64,000 nt of DNA from Odontocerum albicorne (taxonomy: Eukaryota; Arthropoda; Insecta; Trichoptera; Odontoceridae), in assembly GCA_949825065.1 (NCBI GenBank), contig OX463859.1, positions 26,615,847-26,679,846 of the forward strand. Direction: 5' to 3'. The position numbers were made by a program, and so were the translations under genes. The notes beneath the pieces are model-generated. The model ran no database searches, was not told the origin of the DNA, and saw nothing but the letters and a program-made list of their open reading frames with translations. Position 1 is the stretch's first letter. Every line of letters begins with the position of its first letter. Shown one piece after another: positions 12,667-26,400 of the stretch.

Positions 12667-13720
12667 TTTTTTATTTTTTTTTATTAAACAAGTAAATTAT
12701 TGTACACACATTTGTCAAGGCTATACCTATATACAAATTTGTGACTTAACTAATCTTAATTATATGTTATAATTTATGAACTTGATTAATCTTATTTTCC
12801 TACATATCATTTTATTTTATTTATTTAATCTTGATATATGAGATCTTAGAAATAATTGACACCTTCATACTACTTATAACTAAACAACATTCTTACCCTA
12901 ATTATTTAACAAAATCAAGTCCACTCGTTCAGGCTACTTGTGTTCCATCACATTCACTCATTCACCTTGGTCGTCCCAGCTAATACTGAAGGTGGACTAG
13001 TCAGGCAACAGATAATGCTTCGGGAGCTTGTGCTAATAACAGAAGGGTAGGTCGGATTTACTCTCGTAAGCCGGATTTACTTTCGTATTTACTCTCGTAA
13101 GGGAAGCGAATAAGGGATTTCTGTGATTTTGTTGGCTTTTATAGAACTTCACGTTCCAAGCGAGGGTGTGGTGTTGTAGGGTTTCTTCTAGCTGTTCAGT
13201 GTGAAGTCGGGTAAGATTGGTTCTGGGATGGGTGTTAAAAGATATCTTGAATGCCTTGTTTTGCACTCTCTGGAGTTTCAGGTGATCCGTGTTGCTCACA
13301 CTACCCCAAACGGGTGCAGCATTGGTCAAGATAGGACGAATAAGGGTTTTATAGAGGAGGAGCTTATTTCTGTTTTTATTTGTTTTTTAGAGATATAAGG
13401 AGTTTGATATGAGGAGTAAGAGTTATTTTGTATGGAGTGACAATTTTGAGGGGACATTTTCATCACGGACATTATGGATGAAGGTGGAGATGGTATCTAT
13501 CGCGGCATCGATGCCCTGTGGGCTCACCAGAGATCCTGGTGATAGGCAGAGCTGATTGTGGAGGTAGGCCTTGTAACCCTTCCAGTCAGCATTGGCGTAG
13601 TCGTACTGCTCCCTGAGGCTAGCAATGGGCCTCACACCTAATGTGAAGTAGACTGGGAGATGGTCTGACAAGAGAGCTTCTAGAGCAGTCAAGAAAGAGA
13701 TGTTAGGGTAGTTATTTCAA
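12667..13720 (-). mobile_element. Jockey-like LINE insert in satellite, deleted copy 2
   Basis: Nearly identical to the insert at 10298-11350, including the internal deletion junction (GAGCTTATTTCTG at about 13360-13373). It differs by scattered substitutions and a one-base change near 13455 that shortens the linker frame. Its left neighbour is a different monomer variant from that of copies 1, 3 and 4, which marks it as the product of the 2.37-kb tandem duplication rather than a separate insertion. Confidence 0.85.
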
Positions 13721-15054
13721 TGACAACATGATGTTACCTTTTTTTAATTCGCAAAATATTGACGCAAATAATTGAAAAATCACAAAATTACCGGTGAAGG
13801 ACCAACAACGCGGAAACATGTAGACCAAATAATAATTCTGTCATGATATTGTACATATATTCGTAAACTTGCCCGTCATTGACAAATTTTCAAGTGAAAA
13901 GTGTGAAATATCAGCCGATTACTAACAAATGTTATATTAGATATTTACGTGGTTTATACGTTTTATATCACAATTAACGCAATTGCATTTTTATCACACT
14001 ATTTCACGTATTCATTGATAATTGCTGCATTTTTGTACAAAAATGGATATTTCTTTGGAAAAAAGAAGTAACCGTTTTTTATGTCGCACAATATTGAAGC
14101 AAATAATTGAAAAATCGCAAATTTACAGGTTAAGGACCAAAAACGCGCCAACATGTAGAGCAAATAATACTTCTGCCATGATGTTGTACATATATTCGTA
14201 AACTTGGCCATCATTGGCAGTTTTTCGAGTGAAAAGTGTGATTTTTTCGCCTTTTGCTAATATAAAATGTTGTAAGATATTTAATTGGTTTTGAAGTTAT
14301 ATATCTCAATTAACGAAAATGAATTTAAACACACCTTTCATTGATAATTGCTGCATTTTTGTACGAAAATAGATATTTTGTTGGTAACAAGAAGTAACCT
14401 TTTTTTATTTTGCAAAATATTGACGCAAATAATTGAAAAATTGCAGGTTAAGGGACCAAAAACGCGGAAACATGTAGAACAAATAATAATTCTGTCATGA
14501 TGTAGTACATATATACGTAAACTTAACCGTCATTGACAGTTTTTCGAGTGAAAGGTGTGAAATTTCAGCCGAATACTAACAAATGTTATTTTAGACATTT
14601 ACCTGGTTTATACGTTTTATATCAAAATTAACGCTATTGCATTTTTAACACACTATTTCAATGATAATTGTAGCATTCTTGTACGAAAATAGATATTTTT
14701 GTACAAAAATGGATATTTCGTTGGAAAAAAGAAGAAACCTTTTTTTATGTCGCACAATATTGACGCAAATAATTGAAAAATCACCAAATTGCAGGTTAAA
14801 GACCAAAACGCGCAAACATGTAGAACAAATAATAATTCTGCCATGATGTTGTACATATATTCGTTAACTTGGCCGTCATTGGCAGTTTTTCGATTGAAAA
14901 GTGTGAAACTCCGCCTTTTGCTAACAAAATTTTGTAACATATTTAATTAGTTTTGAAGTTTTATATCACAATAAACGAAAATGCATTTCCATCACACTTT
15001 TCATCGATAACTGCTGCATTTCTGTACGAAAATAGATATTTTGTTGGTCACAAG

Positions 15055-18000
15055 AATTAACCTTTTGGTAATTCGCTAAATAGTGACGAAAATAATTGAA
15101 AAATCGCAAAATTCCAGGTTAAGGACCAGAAACGCGAAAACATGTAGAACAAATAAAAATTCTGTCATGATGTTGTACATATATTCGTAAACTTGGCCGT
15201 CATTGGCAGTTTTTCGAGTGAAAAGTGTGAAATTTTCGCCTTTTGTAAACAAAATGTTCTTATATATTTAATTGATTTTGAAGTTTTATATCTCAATTAA
15301 CGAAAATGAATTTTTATCACATTTTTCATATATAATTGCTGCATTTTTGTACGAAAATATATATTTCGTTGGTAACAAGAAGTTGGCTTTTCTTATTTCG
15401 CCAAATATTGACGCAAATAATTAAAAAATCGCAAAATTACAGGTTAAGGACCAAAAACGCGGAAACATATAAAACAAATAATAATTCGGTCATGATGTTG
15501 TACATATATTTGTAAACTTGGCCGTCATTGGCAGTTTTTCGAGTGAAAAAGTGTGAAATTTCCGCTGATAACTTACATACAAATGTTCTTTTTAATATTT
15601 CGCTGGTTTTGACGTTTGATATCATAATTAACGCAATTGCATTTTTATCACACTTTTTCACTAATTCAGGGATACTTGTAGCATTCTTGAACGAAAATGG
15701 GTATTTCATTTGTAAAAAGAAATAAATTTTTTTAATTCGCAAACTATTGACGAAAGTAATTGAAATATTTGCAATAATTGCAGGTAAAGGACCAAAAACG
15801 AGCAAACATGTAGAACAAATAATAACTCTGTCATGATGTTGTACATAAATTAGTAAACTTGGCCGTCATTGGCAGTTTTTCGAGTGAAAAGTGTGAAATT
15901 TTCGCCTTTTGCTAACAAAATTTAGTAACATATTTAATAAGTTTTGAAGGTCTATATCACAATAAACGAAAATGCATTTCTATCACACTTTTTATTGATA
16001 ACTACTGCATTTTTGTACGAAAATGGATATTTCGTTGATATAAAGAAGTAACCTTTTTTTATTTCACAAAATATTGACGCAAATAATTGAAAAATCGCAA
16101 AATTCCAGGTTAAGGACCAAAAACGCGGAAACATGTAGAACAAATAATAATTCTGTAATGATGTTGTACATATATTCGTACACTTGGCCGTCATTGGCAG
16201 TTTTTCGAGTGAAAAGTGGGAAATTTCCGCCGATTACTTATAAATGTTCTTTTAAATATTTTGCTGGTTTTGACGTTTTATATCATTATTAACGCAATTG
16301 CATTTTTATCACACTTTTTCACTTACTCAGGGATACTTGTAGCATTCTTGAACGAAAATGGGTATTTCATTGGTAAAAAGAAATTATTTTTTTTTAATTC
16401 GCAAACTATTGACGCAAGTAATTGAAAAATCACATAATTGCAGGTTTAGGACCAAAAACGCCGAAACATGTAGAACAAATAATAATTCTGTCATGATGTT
16501 GTACATAAATAAGTAAACTTGGCCGTCATTGGCAGTTTTTCGAGTGAAAAGTGTGAAATTTCCGCCTTTTGCTAACAAAATTTAGTAACATGTTTTATAA
16601 GTTTTATATCACAATAAACGAAAATGCCTTTCGTTCACACTTTTCATTGATAACTGCCGCATTTTTGTACGAAAATTGATATTTCGTTGGTATAAAGAAG
16701 TTACCTTTTTTTATTTCGCAAAATATTAACGCAAATAATTAAAAAATCGCCAAATTACAGGTTAAGGACCAAAAACGCGCAAACATGTAGAACAAATAAT
16801 AATTCTGTCATGATGTTGTGCATATATATGTAATATATAGAACAAATAATAATTCTGTCATGATGTTGTACATATATATGTCGTAAACTTGGCCGTCATT
16901 GGCCATTTTTCGACTGAAAATTGTGAAATTTTCGCCTTTTGCTCACAAAATGTTCTAACATATTTAATTGGTTTTGAAGTTTTATATCCCAATTAACGAA
17001 AATGAATTTTTATCACACTTTTCATATATAATTGCTGCATTTTTGTACGAAAATAGATATTTCGTTGGTAACAAGAAATTGGCTTTTCTTATTTCGCCAA
17101 ATATTGACGCAAATAATTAAAAAATCGCAAAATTACAGGTTTAGGACCAAAAACGCGGAAACATGAAGAACAAATAATTATTCTGTCATGATGTTGTAAA
17201 CTTGGCCGTCATTGGCAGTTTTTCGAGTGAAAAGTGTGAAATTTTCGCCTTTTATGAACACAATGTTCTAACATATTTAATTGGTTTTGAAGTTTTATAT
17301 CACAATTAATGAAAATGCATTTCTTTCACACTTTTCATTGATAATAGCTGCATTTTTGTACGAAAATTAATATTTCGTTGTAAACAAGAAGTTACCTTTT
17401 TTATTTCACACAATATTGACGCAAATAATTGAAAAATCGCCAATTTACAGGTTAAGGACCAAAAACGTGTAGAACAAATAATAATTCTGTCATGATGTTG
17501 CACATATATTTGTTTTTTGAGTGAAAAGTGTGAAATATTCGCGTTTTGCGAACAAAATGTTGTAACATATTTAATTGGTTTTGAAGTTTTATATAACTAT
17601 TAACGAAAATGCATTTCTTTAACACTTTTCCATTGATTATTACTGCGTTTTTGTACGAAAATAGATTTTTTTTATTTTTTTTTATTAAACAAGTAAATTA
17701 TTGTACAAACATTTGTCAAGGCTATACCTATATACAAATTTGTGACTTAACTAATCTTAATTATATGTTATAATTTATGAACTTGATTAATCTTATTTTC
17801 CTACATATCATTTTATTTTATTTATTCAATCTTAATATATGAGATCTTAGAAATAATTGACACCTTCATACTACTTATAACTAAACAACATTCTTACCCT
17901 AATTATTTAACAAAATCAAGTCCACTCGTTCAGGCTACTTGTGTTCCATCACATTCACTCATTCACCTTGGTCGTCCCAGCTAATACTGAAGGTGGACTA

Positions 18001-21000
18001 GTCAGGCAACAGATAATGCTTCGGGAGCTTGTGCTAATAACAGAAGGGTAGGTCGGATTTACTCTCGTAAGCCGGATTTACTTTCGTATTTACTCTCGTA
18101 AGGGAAGCGAATAAGGGATTTCTGTGATTTTGTTGGCTTTTATAGAACTTCACGTTCCAAGCGAGGGTGTGGTGTTGTAGGGTTTCTTCTAGCTGTTCAG
18201 TGTGAAGTCGGGTAAGATTGGTTCTGGGATGGGTGTTAAAAGATATCTTGAATGCCTTGTTTTGCACTCTCTGGAGTTTCAGGTGATCCGTGTTGCTCAC
18301 ACTACCCCAAACGGGTGCAGCATTGGTCAAGATAGGACGAATAAGGGTTTTATAGAGGAGGAGCTTATTTCTGTTTTTGTTTGTTTTTTAGAGATATAAG
18401 GAGTTTGATATGAGGAGTAAGAGTTATTTTGTATGGAGTGACAATTTTGAGGGGACATTTTCATCACGGACATTATGGATGAAGGTGGAGATGGTATCTA
18501 TCGCGGCATCGATGCCCTGTGGGCTCACCAGAGATCCTGGTGATAGGCAGAGCTGATTGTGGAGGTAGGCCTTGTAACCCTTCCAGTCAGCATTGGCGTA
18601 GTCGTACTGCTCCCTGAGGCTAGCAATGGGCCTCACACCTAATGTGAAGTAGACTGGGAGGTGGTCTGACAAGAGAGCTTCTAGAGCAGTCAAGAAAGAG
18701 ATGTTAGGGTAGTTATTTCAATGACAACATGATGTTACCTTTTTTTAATTCGCAAAATATTGACGCAAATAATTGAAAAATCACAAAATTACCGGTGAAG
18801 GACCAACAACGCGGAAACATGTAGACCAAATAATAATTCTGTCATGATATTGTACATATATTCGTAAACTTGCCCGTCATTGACAATTTTTCAAGTGAAA
18901 AGTGTGAAATATCTGCCGATTACTAACAAATGTTATATTAGATATTTACGTGGTTTATACGTTTTATATCACAATTAACGCAATTGCATTTTTTTCACAC
19001 TATTTCACGTATTCATTGATAATTGCTGCATTTTTGTACAAAAATGGATATTTCTTTGGAAAAAAGAAGTAACCGTTTTTTATGTCGCACAATATTGAAG
19101 CAAATAATTGAAAAATCGCAAATTTACAGGTTAAGGACCAAAAACGCGCCAACATGTAGAGCAAATAATACTTCTGCCATGATGTTGTACATATATTCGT
19201 AAACTTGGCCATCATTGGCAGTTTTTCGAGTGAAAAGTGTGATTTTTTCGCCTTTTGCTAATAAAATGTTGTAAGATATTTAATTGGTTTTGAAGTTATA
19301 TATCTCAATTAACGAAAATGAATTTAAACACACCTTTCATTGATAATTGCTGCATTTTTGTACGAAAATAGATATTTTGTTGGTAACAAGAAGTAACCTT
19401 TTTTTATTTTGCAAAATATTGACGCAAATAATTGAAAAATTGCAGGTTAAGGGACCAAAAACGCGGAAACATGTAGAACAAATAATAATTCTGTCATGAT
19501 GTAGTACATAAATAAGTAAACTTCAGAAAGGTGTGAAATTTCAGCCGAATACTAACAAATGTTATTTTAGATATTTACCTGGTTTATACGTTTTATATCA
19601 AAATTAACGCTATTGCATTTTTAACACAAAATTTCAATGATAATTGTAGCATTCTTGCTCAAATTTTGTAACATATTTAATTAGTTTTGAAGTTATTATA
19701 TCACAATAAACGAAAATGCATTTCTTTCACACTTTTCATTTATAACTGCTGCATTTTCGTACGAAAATGGATATTTCGTGGGTTGGAAAAAAGAAGTAAC
19801 CTTTTTAAATTCGCAAAATATTGACGCAAATAATTGAAAAATCTCAAAATTACAGGTTAATGAACAAAACGCGGAAACATGTAGAACAAATAATAATTAT
19901 ATCATGATGTTGTACATATATTCGTAAACTTGGCCGTCATTGGCAGTTTTTCGAGTGGAAAGTGTGAAATTTCCGCCTTTTGCTAACAAAATTTTGTAAC
20001 ATATTAAATAAGTTTTGAAGTTTTATATCACAATACACGAAAATGCATTTCTTTGACACTTTTTATTGATAACTGCTGCATTTTTGTACGAAAATGGATA
20101 TTTCGTTGGTTGGAAAAAAGAAGTTACCTTTTTTTTAATTCGCAAAATATTGACGCAAATAATTGAAAAATCGCAAAATTACAGGTTAAGGACCAAAACG
20201 CGCAAACATGTAGAACAAATAATAATTATGTCACGATGTTGTACATATATTTGTAAACTTGGCACTCATTGGCAGTTTTTCGAGTGAAAAGTGTGAAATT
20301 TCAGCCGATTACTAATAAATGTTCTTTTAAGTATTTAGCTGGTTTTGACGTTTTATATCATAATTAACGCAATTGCATTTTTATCACACTTTCTCACTAC
20401 TTCAGGGATACTTGTAGCATTCTTGAACGAAAATGGGTATTTCATTGGTAAAAAGAAATTATTTTTTTTTAATTCGCAAAATATTGACGCAAGCAATTAA
20501 GAAATTCGCAAAATTGCAGGTAAAGGACCAAAAACGAGCAAACATGTAAAACAAATAATAATTCTGTCATGATGTTGTACATAAATTAGTAAACTTGGCC
20601 GTCATTGGCAGTTTTTCGAGTGAAAAGTGTGAAATTTCCGCCTTTTGCTAACAAAATTTAGTAACATATTTAATAAGTTTTGAAGTTTTATATCACAATA
20701 AACGAAAATGCATTTCTATCACACTTTTCATTGATAACTGCCGCATTTCTGTACGAAAATAGATATTTTGTTGGTAACAAGAATTAACCTTTTGGTAATT
20801 CGCTAAATATTGACGAAAATAATTGAAAAATCGCAAAATTCCAGGTTAAGGACCAGAAACGCGAAAACATGTAAAACAAATAAAAATTCTGTCATGATGT
20901 TGTACATATATTCGTAAACTTGGCCGTCATTGGCAGTTTTTCGAGTGAAAAGAGTGAAATTTTCGCCTTTTGTAAACAAAATGTTCTTATATATTTAATT

Positions 21001-22760
21001 GGTTTTGAAGTTTTATATCTCAATTAACGAAAATGAATTTTTATCACATTTTTCATATATAATTGCTGCATTTTTGTACGAAAATATATATTTCGTTGGT
21101 AACAAGAAGTTGGCTTTTCTTATTTCGCCAAATATTGACGCAAATAATTAAAAAATCGCAAAATTACAGGTTAAGGACCAAAAACGTGGAAACATGTAGA
21201 ACAAATAATAATTCGGTCATGATGTTGTACATATATTTGTAAACTTGGCCGTCATTGGCAGTTTTTCGAGTGAAAAGTGTGAAATTTCCGCTGATTACTT
21301 ACATACAAATGATCTTTTTAATATTTCGCTGGTTTTGACGTTTAATATCATAATTAACGCAATTGCATTTTTATCACACTTTTTCACTAATTCAGGGATA
21401 CTTGTAGCATTCTTGAACGAAAATGGGTATTTCATTTGTAAAAAGAAGTAAATTTTTTTTAATTCGCAAACTATTGACGCAAGCAATTAAGAAATTCGCA
21501 AAATTGCAGGTAAAGGACCAAAAACGAGCAAACATGTAAAACAAATAATAATTCTGTCATGATGTTGTACATAAATTAGTAAACTTGGCCGTCATTGGCA
21601 GTTTTTCGAGTGAAAAGTGTGAAATTTCCGCCTTTTGCTAACAAAATTTAGTAACATATTTAATAAGTTTTGAAGTTTTATATCACAATAAACGAAAATG
21701 CATTTCTATCACACTTTTCATTGATAACTGCCGCATTTCTGTACGAAAATAGATATTTTGTTGGTAACAAGAATTAACCTTTTGGTAATTCGCTAAATAT
21801 TGACGAAAATAATTGAAAAATCGCAAAATTCCAGGTTAAGGACCAGAAACGCGAAAACATGTAAAACAAATAAAAATTCTGTCATGATGTTGTACATATA
21901 TTCGTAAACTTGGCCGTCATTGGCAGTTTTTCGAGTGAAAAGAGTGAAATTTTCGCCTTTTGTAAACAAAATGTTCTTATATATTTAATTGGTTTTGAAG
22001 TTTTATATCTCAATTAACGAAAATGAATTTTTATCACATTTTTCATATATAATTGCTGCATTTTTGTACGAAAATATATATTTCGTTGGTAACAAGAAGT
22101 TGGCTTTTCTTATTTCGCCAAATATTGACGCAAATAATTAAAAAATCGCAAAATTACAGGTTAAGGACCAAAAACGTGGAAACATGTAGAACAAATAATA
22201 ATTCGGTCATGATGTTGTACATATATTTGTAAACTTGGCCGTCATTGGCAGTTTTTCGAGTGAAAAGTGTGAAATTTCCGCTGATTACTTACATACAAAT
22301 GATCTTTTTAATATTTCGCTGGTTTTGACGTTTAATATCATAATTAACGCAATTGCATTTTTATCACACTTTTTCACTAATTCAGGGATACTTGTAGCAT
22401 TCTTGAACGAAAATGGGTATTTCATTTGTAAAAAGAAGTAAATTTTTTTTAATTCGCAAACTATTGACAAAAGTAATTGAAAAATTTGCAATAATTGCAG
22501 GTAAAGGACCAAAAACGAGCAAACATGTAGAACAAATAATAACTCTGTCATGATGTTGTACATAAATTAGTAAACTTGGCCGTCATTGGCAGTTTTTCGA
22601 GTGAAAAGTGTGAAATTTTCGCCTTTTGCTAACAAAATTTAGTAACATATTTAATAAGTTTTGAAGTTTTATATCACAATAAACGAAAATGCATTTCTAT
22701 CACACTTTTCATTGATAACTGCCGCATTTCTGTACGAAAATAGATATTTTGTTGGTAACA
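15055..22760 (+). repeat. Higher-order repeat 2 of satellite A (about 7.7 kb)
   Basis: It starts with the same monomer series as repeat 1 (8574 matches 15952; 9421-9510 matches 16796-16885), then one deleted insert (17668-18720) and right-flank satellite. Near 19515-19670 it lacks about 260 bp that repeat 3 keeps: the text jumps from GTACATAAATAAGTAAACTT straight to CAGAAAGGTGTGAAA. After that come copies of a 990-bp duplication. Confidence 0.75.
17668..18720 (-). mobile_element. Jockey-like LINE insert in satellite, deleted copy 3
   Basis: Same element, same internal deletion and same left flank as copy 1 (satellite text ending CATTGATTATTACTGCG then TTTTTGTACGAAAATAGAT). The frames at 18034-18330 and 18424-18693 match those at 13033-13329 and 13423-13692 almost residue for residue. 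It was evidently copied as part of the 7.4-kb higher-order repeat. Confidence 0.85.
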
Positions 22761-23440
22761 AGAATTAACCTTTTGGTAATTCGCTAAATATTGACGAAAA
22801 TAATTGAAAAATCGCAAAATTCCAGGTTAAGGACCAGAAACGCGAAAACATGTAAAACAAATAAAAATTCTGTCATGATGTTGTACATATATTCGTAAAC
22901 TTGGCCGTCATTGGCAGTTTTTCGAGTGGAAAGTGTGAAATTTCCGCCTTTTGTAAACAAAATGTTCTTATATATTTATTTGGTTTTGAAGTTTTATATC
23001 TCAATTAACGAAAATGAATTTTTATCACATTTTTCATATATAATTGCAGCATTTTTGTACGAAAATATATATTTCGTTGGTAACAAGAAATTGGCTTTTC
23101 TTATTTCGCCAAATATTGACGCAAATAATTAAAAAATCGCAAAATTACAGGTTAAGGACCAAAAACGTGGAAACATGTAGAACAAATAATAATTCGGTCA
23201 TGATGTTGTACATGTATTTGTAAACTTGGCCGTCATTGGCAGTTTTTCGAGTGAAAAGTGTGAAATTTCCGCTGATTACTTACATACAAATGATCTTTTT
23301 AATATTTCGCTGGTTTTGACGTTTAATATCATAATTAACGCAATTGCATTTTTATCACACTTTTTCACTAATTCAGGGATACTTGTAGCATTCTTGAACG
23401 AAAATGGGTATTTCATTTGTAAAAAGAAGTAAATTTTTTT
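20470..23440 (+). repeat. 990-bp triplication (three monomers each)
   Basis: Three nearly identical 990-bp copies follow one another: equivalent points at 21245, 22235 and 23226, and the rare variant GACGCAAGCAATTAAGAAAT at 20480 and 21476. Each copy spans three satellite monomers with its own diagnostic variants (GAACGAAAATGGGTATTTCA in one, GAATTAACCTTTTGGTAATT in another). The near identity suggests the youngest amplification in the array. Confidence 0.85.
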
Positions 23441-26400
23441 TAATTCGCAAACTAATGACAAAAGTAATTGAAAAATTTGCAATAATTGCAGGTAAAGGAC
23501 CCAAAACGAGCAAACATGTAGAACAAATAATAACTCTGTCATGATGTTGTACATAAATTAGTAAACTTGGCCGTCATTGGCAGTTTTTCGAGTGAAAAGA
23601 GTGAAATTTTCGCCTTTTGCTAACAAAATTTAGTAACATATTTAATAAGTTTTGAAGGTCTATATCACAATAAACGAAAATGCATTTCTATCACACTTTT
23701 TATTGATAACTACTGCATTTTTGTAAGAAAATGGATATTTCGTTGATATAAAGAAGTAACCTTTTTTTATTTCACAAAATATTGACGCAAATAATTGAAA
23801 AATCGCAAAATTCCAGGTTAAGGACCAAAAACGCGGAAACATGTAGAACAAATAATAATTCTGTAATGATGTTGTACATTTATTCGTACACTTGGCCGTC
23901 ATTGGCAGTTTTTCGAGTGAAAAAGGGGAAACTTCCGCCGATTACTTATAAATGTTCTATTAAATATTTTGCTGGTTTTGACGTTTTATATCATTATTAA
24001 CGCAATTGCATTTTTATCACACTTTTTCACTTACTCAGGGATACTTGTAGCATTCTTGAACGAAAATGGGTATTTCATTGGTAAAAAGAAATTATTTTTT
24101 TTTAATTCGCAAACTATTGACGCAAGTAATTGAAAAATCGCATAATTGCAGGTTTAGGACCAAAAACGCCGAAACATGTAGAACAAATAATAATTCTGTC
24201 ATGATGTTGTACATAAATAAGTAAACTTGGCCGTCATTGGCAGTTTTTCGAGTGAAAAGTGTGAAATTTTTGCCTTTTGCTAACAAAATTTAGTAACATG
24301 TTTTATAAGTTTTATATCACAATAAACGAAAATGCATTTCGTTCACACTTTTCATTGATAACTGCCGCATTTTTGTACGAAAATTGATATTTCGTTGGTA
24401 TAAAGAAGTTACCTTTTTTTATTTCGCAAAATTATTAACGCAAATAATTAAAAAAATCGCCAAATTACAGGTTAAGGACCAAAAACGCGGAAACATGTAG
24501 AACAAATAATAATTCTGTCATGATGTTGTGCATATATATGTAATATATAGAACAAATAATAATTCTGTCATGATGTTGTACATATATATGTCGTAAACTT
24601 GGCCGTCATTGGCAATTTTTCGACTGAAAATTGTGAAATTTTCGCCTTTTGCTCACAAAATGTTCTAACATATTTAATTGGTTTTGAAGTTTTATATCTC
24701 AATTAACGAAAATGAATTTTTATCACACTTTTCATATATAATTGCTGCATTTTTGTACGAAAATAGATATTTCGTTGGTAACAAGAAATTGGCTTTTCTT
24801 ATTTCGCTAAATATTGACGCAAATAATTAAAAAATCGCAAAATTACAGGTTAAGGACCAAAAACGCGGAAACATGAAGAACAAATAATTATTCTGTCATG
24901 ATGTTGTAAAATTTGGCCGTCATTGGCAGTTTTTCGAGTGAAAAGTGTGAAATTTTCGCCTTTTATGAACACAATGTTCTAACATATTTAATTGGTTTTG
25001 AAGTTTTATATCACAATTAATGAAAATGCATTTCTTTCACACTTTTCATTGATAATAGCTGCATTTTTGTACGAAAATTAATATTTCGTTGGAAACAAGA
25101 AGTTACCTTTTTTTATTTCACACAATATTGACGCAAATAATTGAAAAATCGCCAATTTACAGGTTAAGGACCAAAAACGTGTAGAACAAATAATAATTCT
25201 GTCATGATGTTGCACATATATTTGTTTTTTGAGTGAAAAGTGTGAAATATTCGCGTTTTGCGAACAAAATGTTGAAACATATTTAATTGGTTTTGAAGTT
25301 TTATATAACTATTAACGAAAATGCATTTCTTTAACACTTTTCCATTGATTATTACTGCGTTTTTGTACGAAAATAGATTTTTTTAATTTTTTTTTATTAA
25401 ACAATTAAATTATTGTACAAACATTTGTCAAGGCTATACCTATATACAAATTTGTGACTTAACTAATCTTAATTATATGTTATAATTTATGAACTTGATT
25501 AATCTTATTTTCCTACATATCATTTTATTTTATTTATTCAATCTTAATATATGAGATCTTAGAAATAATTGACACCTTCATACTACTTATAACTAAACAA
25601 CATTCTTACACTAATTATTTTACAAAATCAAGTCCACTCGTTCAGGCTACTTGTGTTCCATCACATTCACTCATTCACCTTGGTCGTCCCAGCTAATACT
25701 GAAGGTGGACTAGTTTGGCAACAGATAATGCTTCGGGAGCTTGTGCTAATAACAGAAGGGTAGGTCGGATTTACTCTCGTAAGCCGGATTTACTTTCGTA
25801 TTTACTCTCGTAAGGGCAGCGAATAAGGGATTTCTGTGATTTTGTTGGCTTTTATAGAACTTCACGGTCCAAGCGAGGGTGTGGGTGTTGTAGGGTTTCT
25901 TCTCGCTGTTCAGCGTGAAGTCGGGTAAGATTGGTTCTGGGATGGGTGTTAAAAGATATCTTGAATGCCTTGTTTTGCACTCTCTGGAGTTTCAGGTGAT
26001 CCGTGTTGCTCACACTACCCCAAACGGGTGCAGCATTGGTCAAGATAGAACGAATAAGGGTTTTATAGAGGAGGAGCTTATTTTTGGGGGAAAAGAAGCT
26101 GCGTCGATGAAATATCGAACTGATAGCCCCTATGCTCTTGTGACCCTTCTGTCTGATGGTATTTAAATGGGTTTTCTACGTCAGTCGCCGGTCAAGGTGC
26201 AGGCCGAGGTATTTAATTACGTCCTCTCACTCAACCAGGCAACCACCGATGAATTAGGGCATTGACGGCACTCTTTCATTGATTTTTTGGGAGAACATGA
26301 TGGCCTCAGTTTTGGCGTCATTGATTTTGAGCCTCCAGTTCTGGTAGTATTTCTCGAGGATCTCAAGAGCAATCTGAAGATGGCGACCAGCTCGATGCAC

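Larger units (their letters stand above)
7690..15055 (+). repeat. Higher-order repeat 1 of satellite A (about 7.37 kb)
   Basis: Block order: satellite monomers (7690-10297), deleted LINE insert (10298-11350), satellite (11351-12666), a second deleted insert (12667-13720), satellite (13720-about 15055). The inner piece, insert plus right flank, is a tandem duplication with a 2.37-kb period: matching points 10663/13033, 11323/13692 and 11630/13999. The junction at about 12650-12667 lies in GTTTTTGTACGAAAATAGAT, a stretch shared by monomers, as expected for unequal crossing-over. Equivalent points of the next higher-order copy lie 7.37-7.39 kb downstream. Confidence 0.8.
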
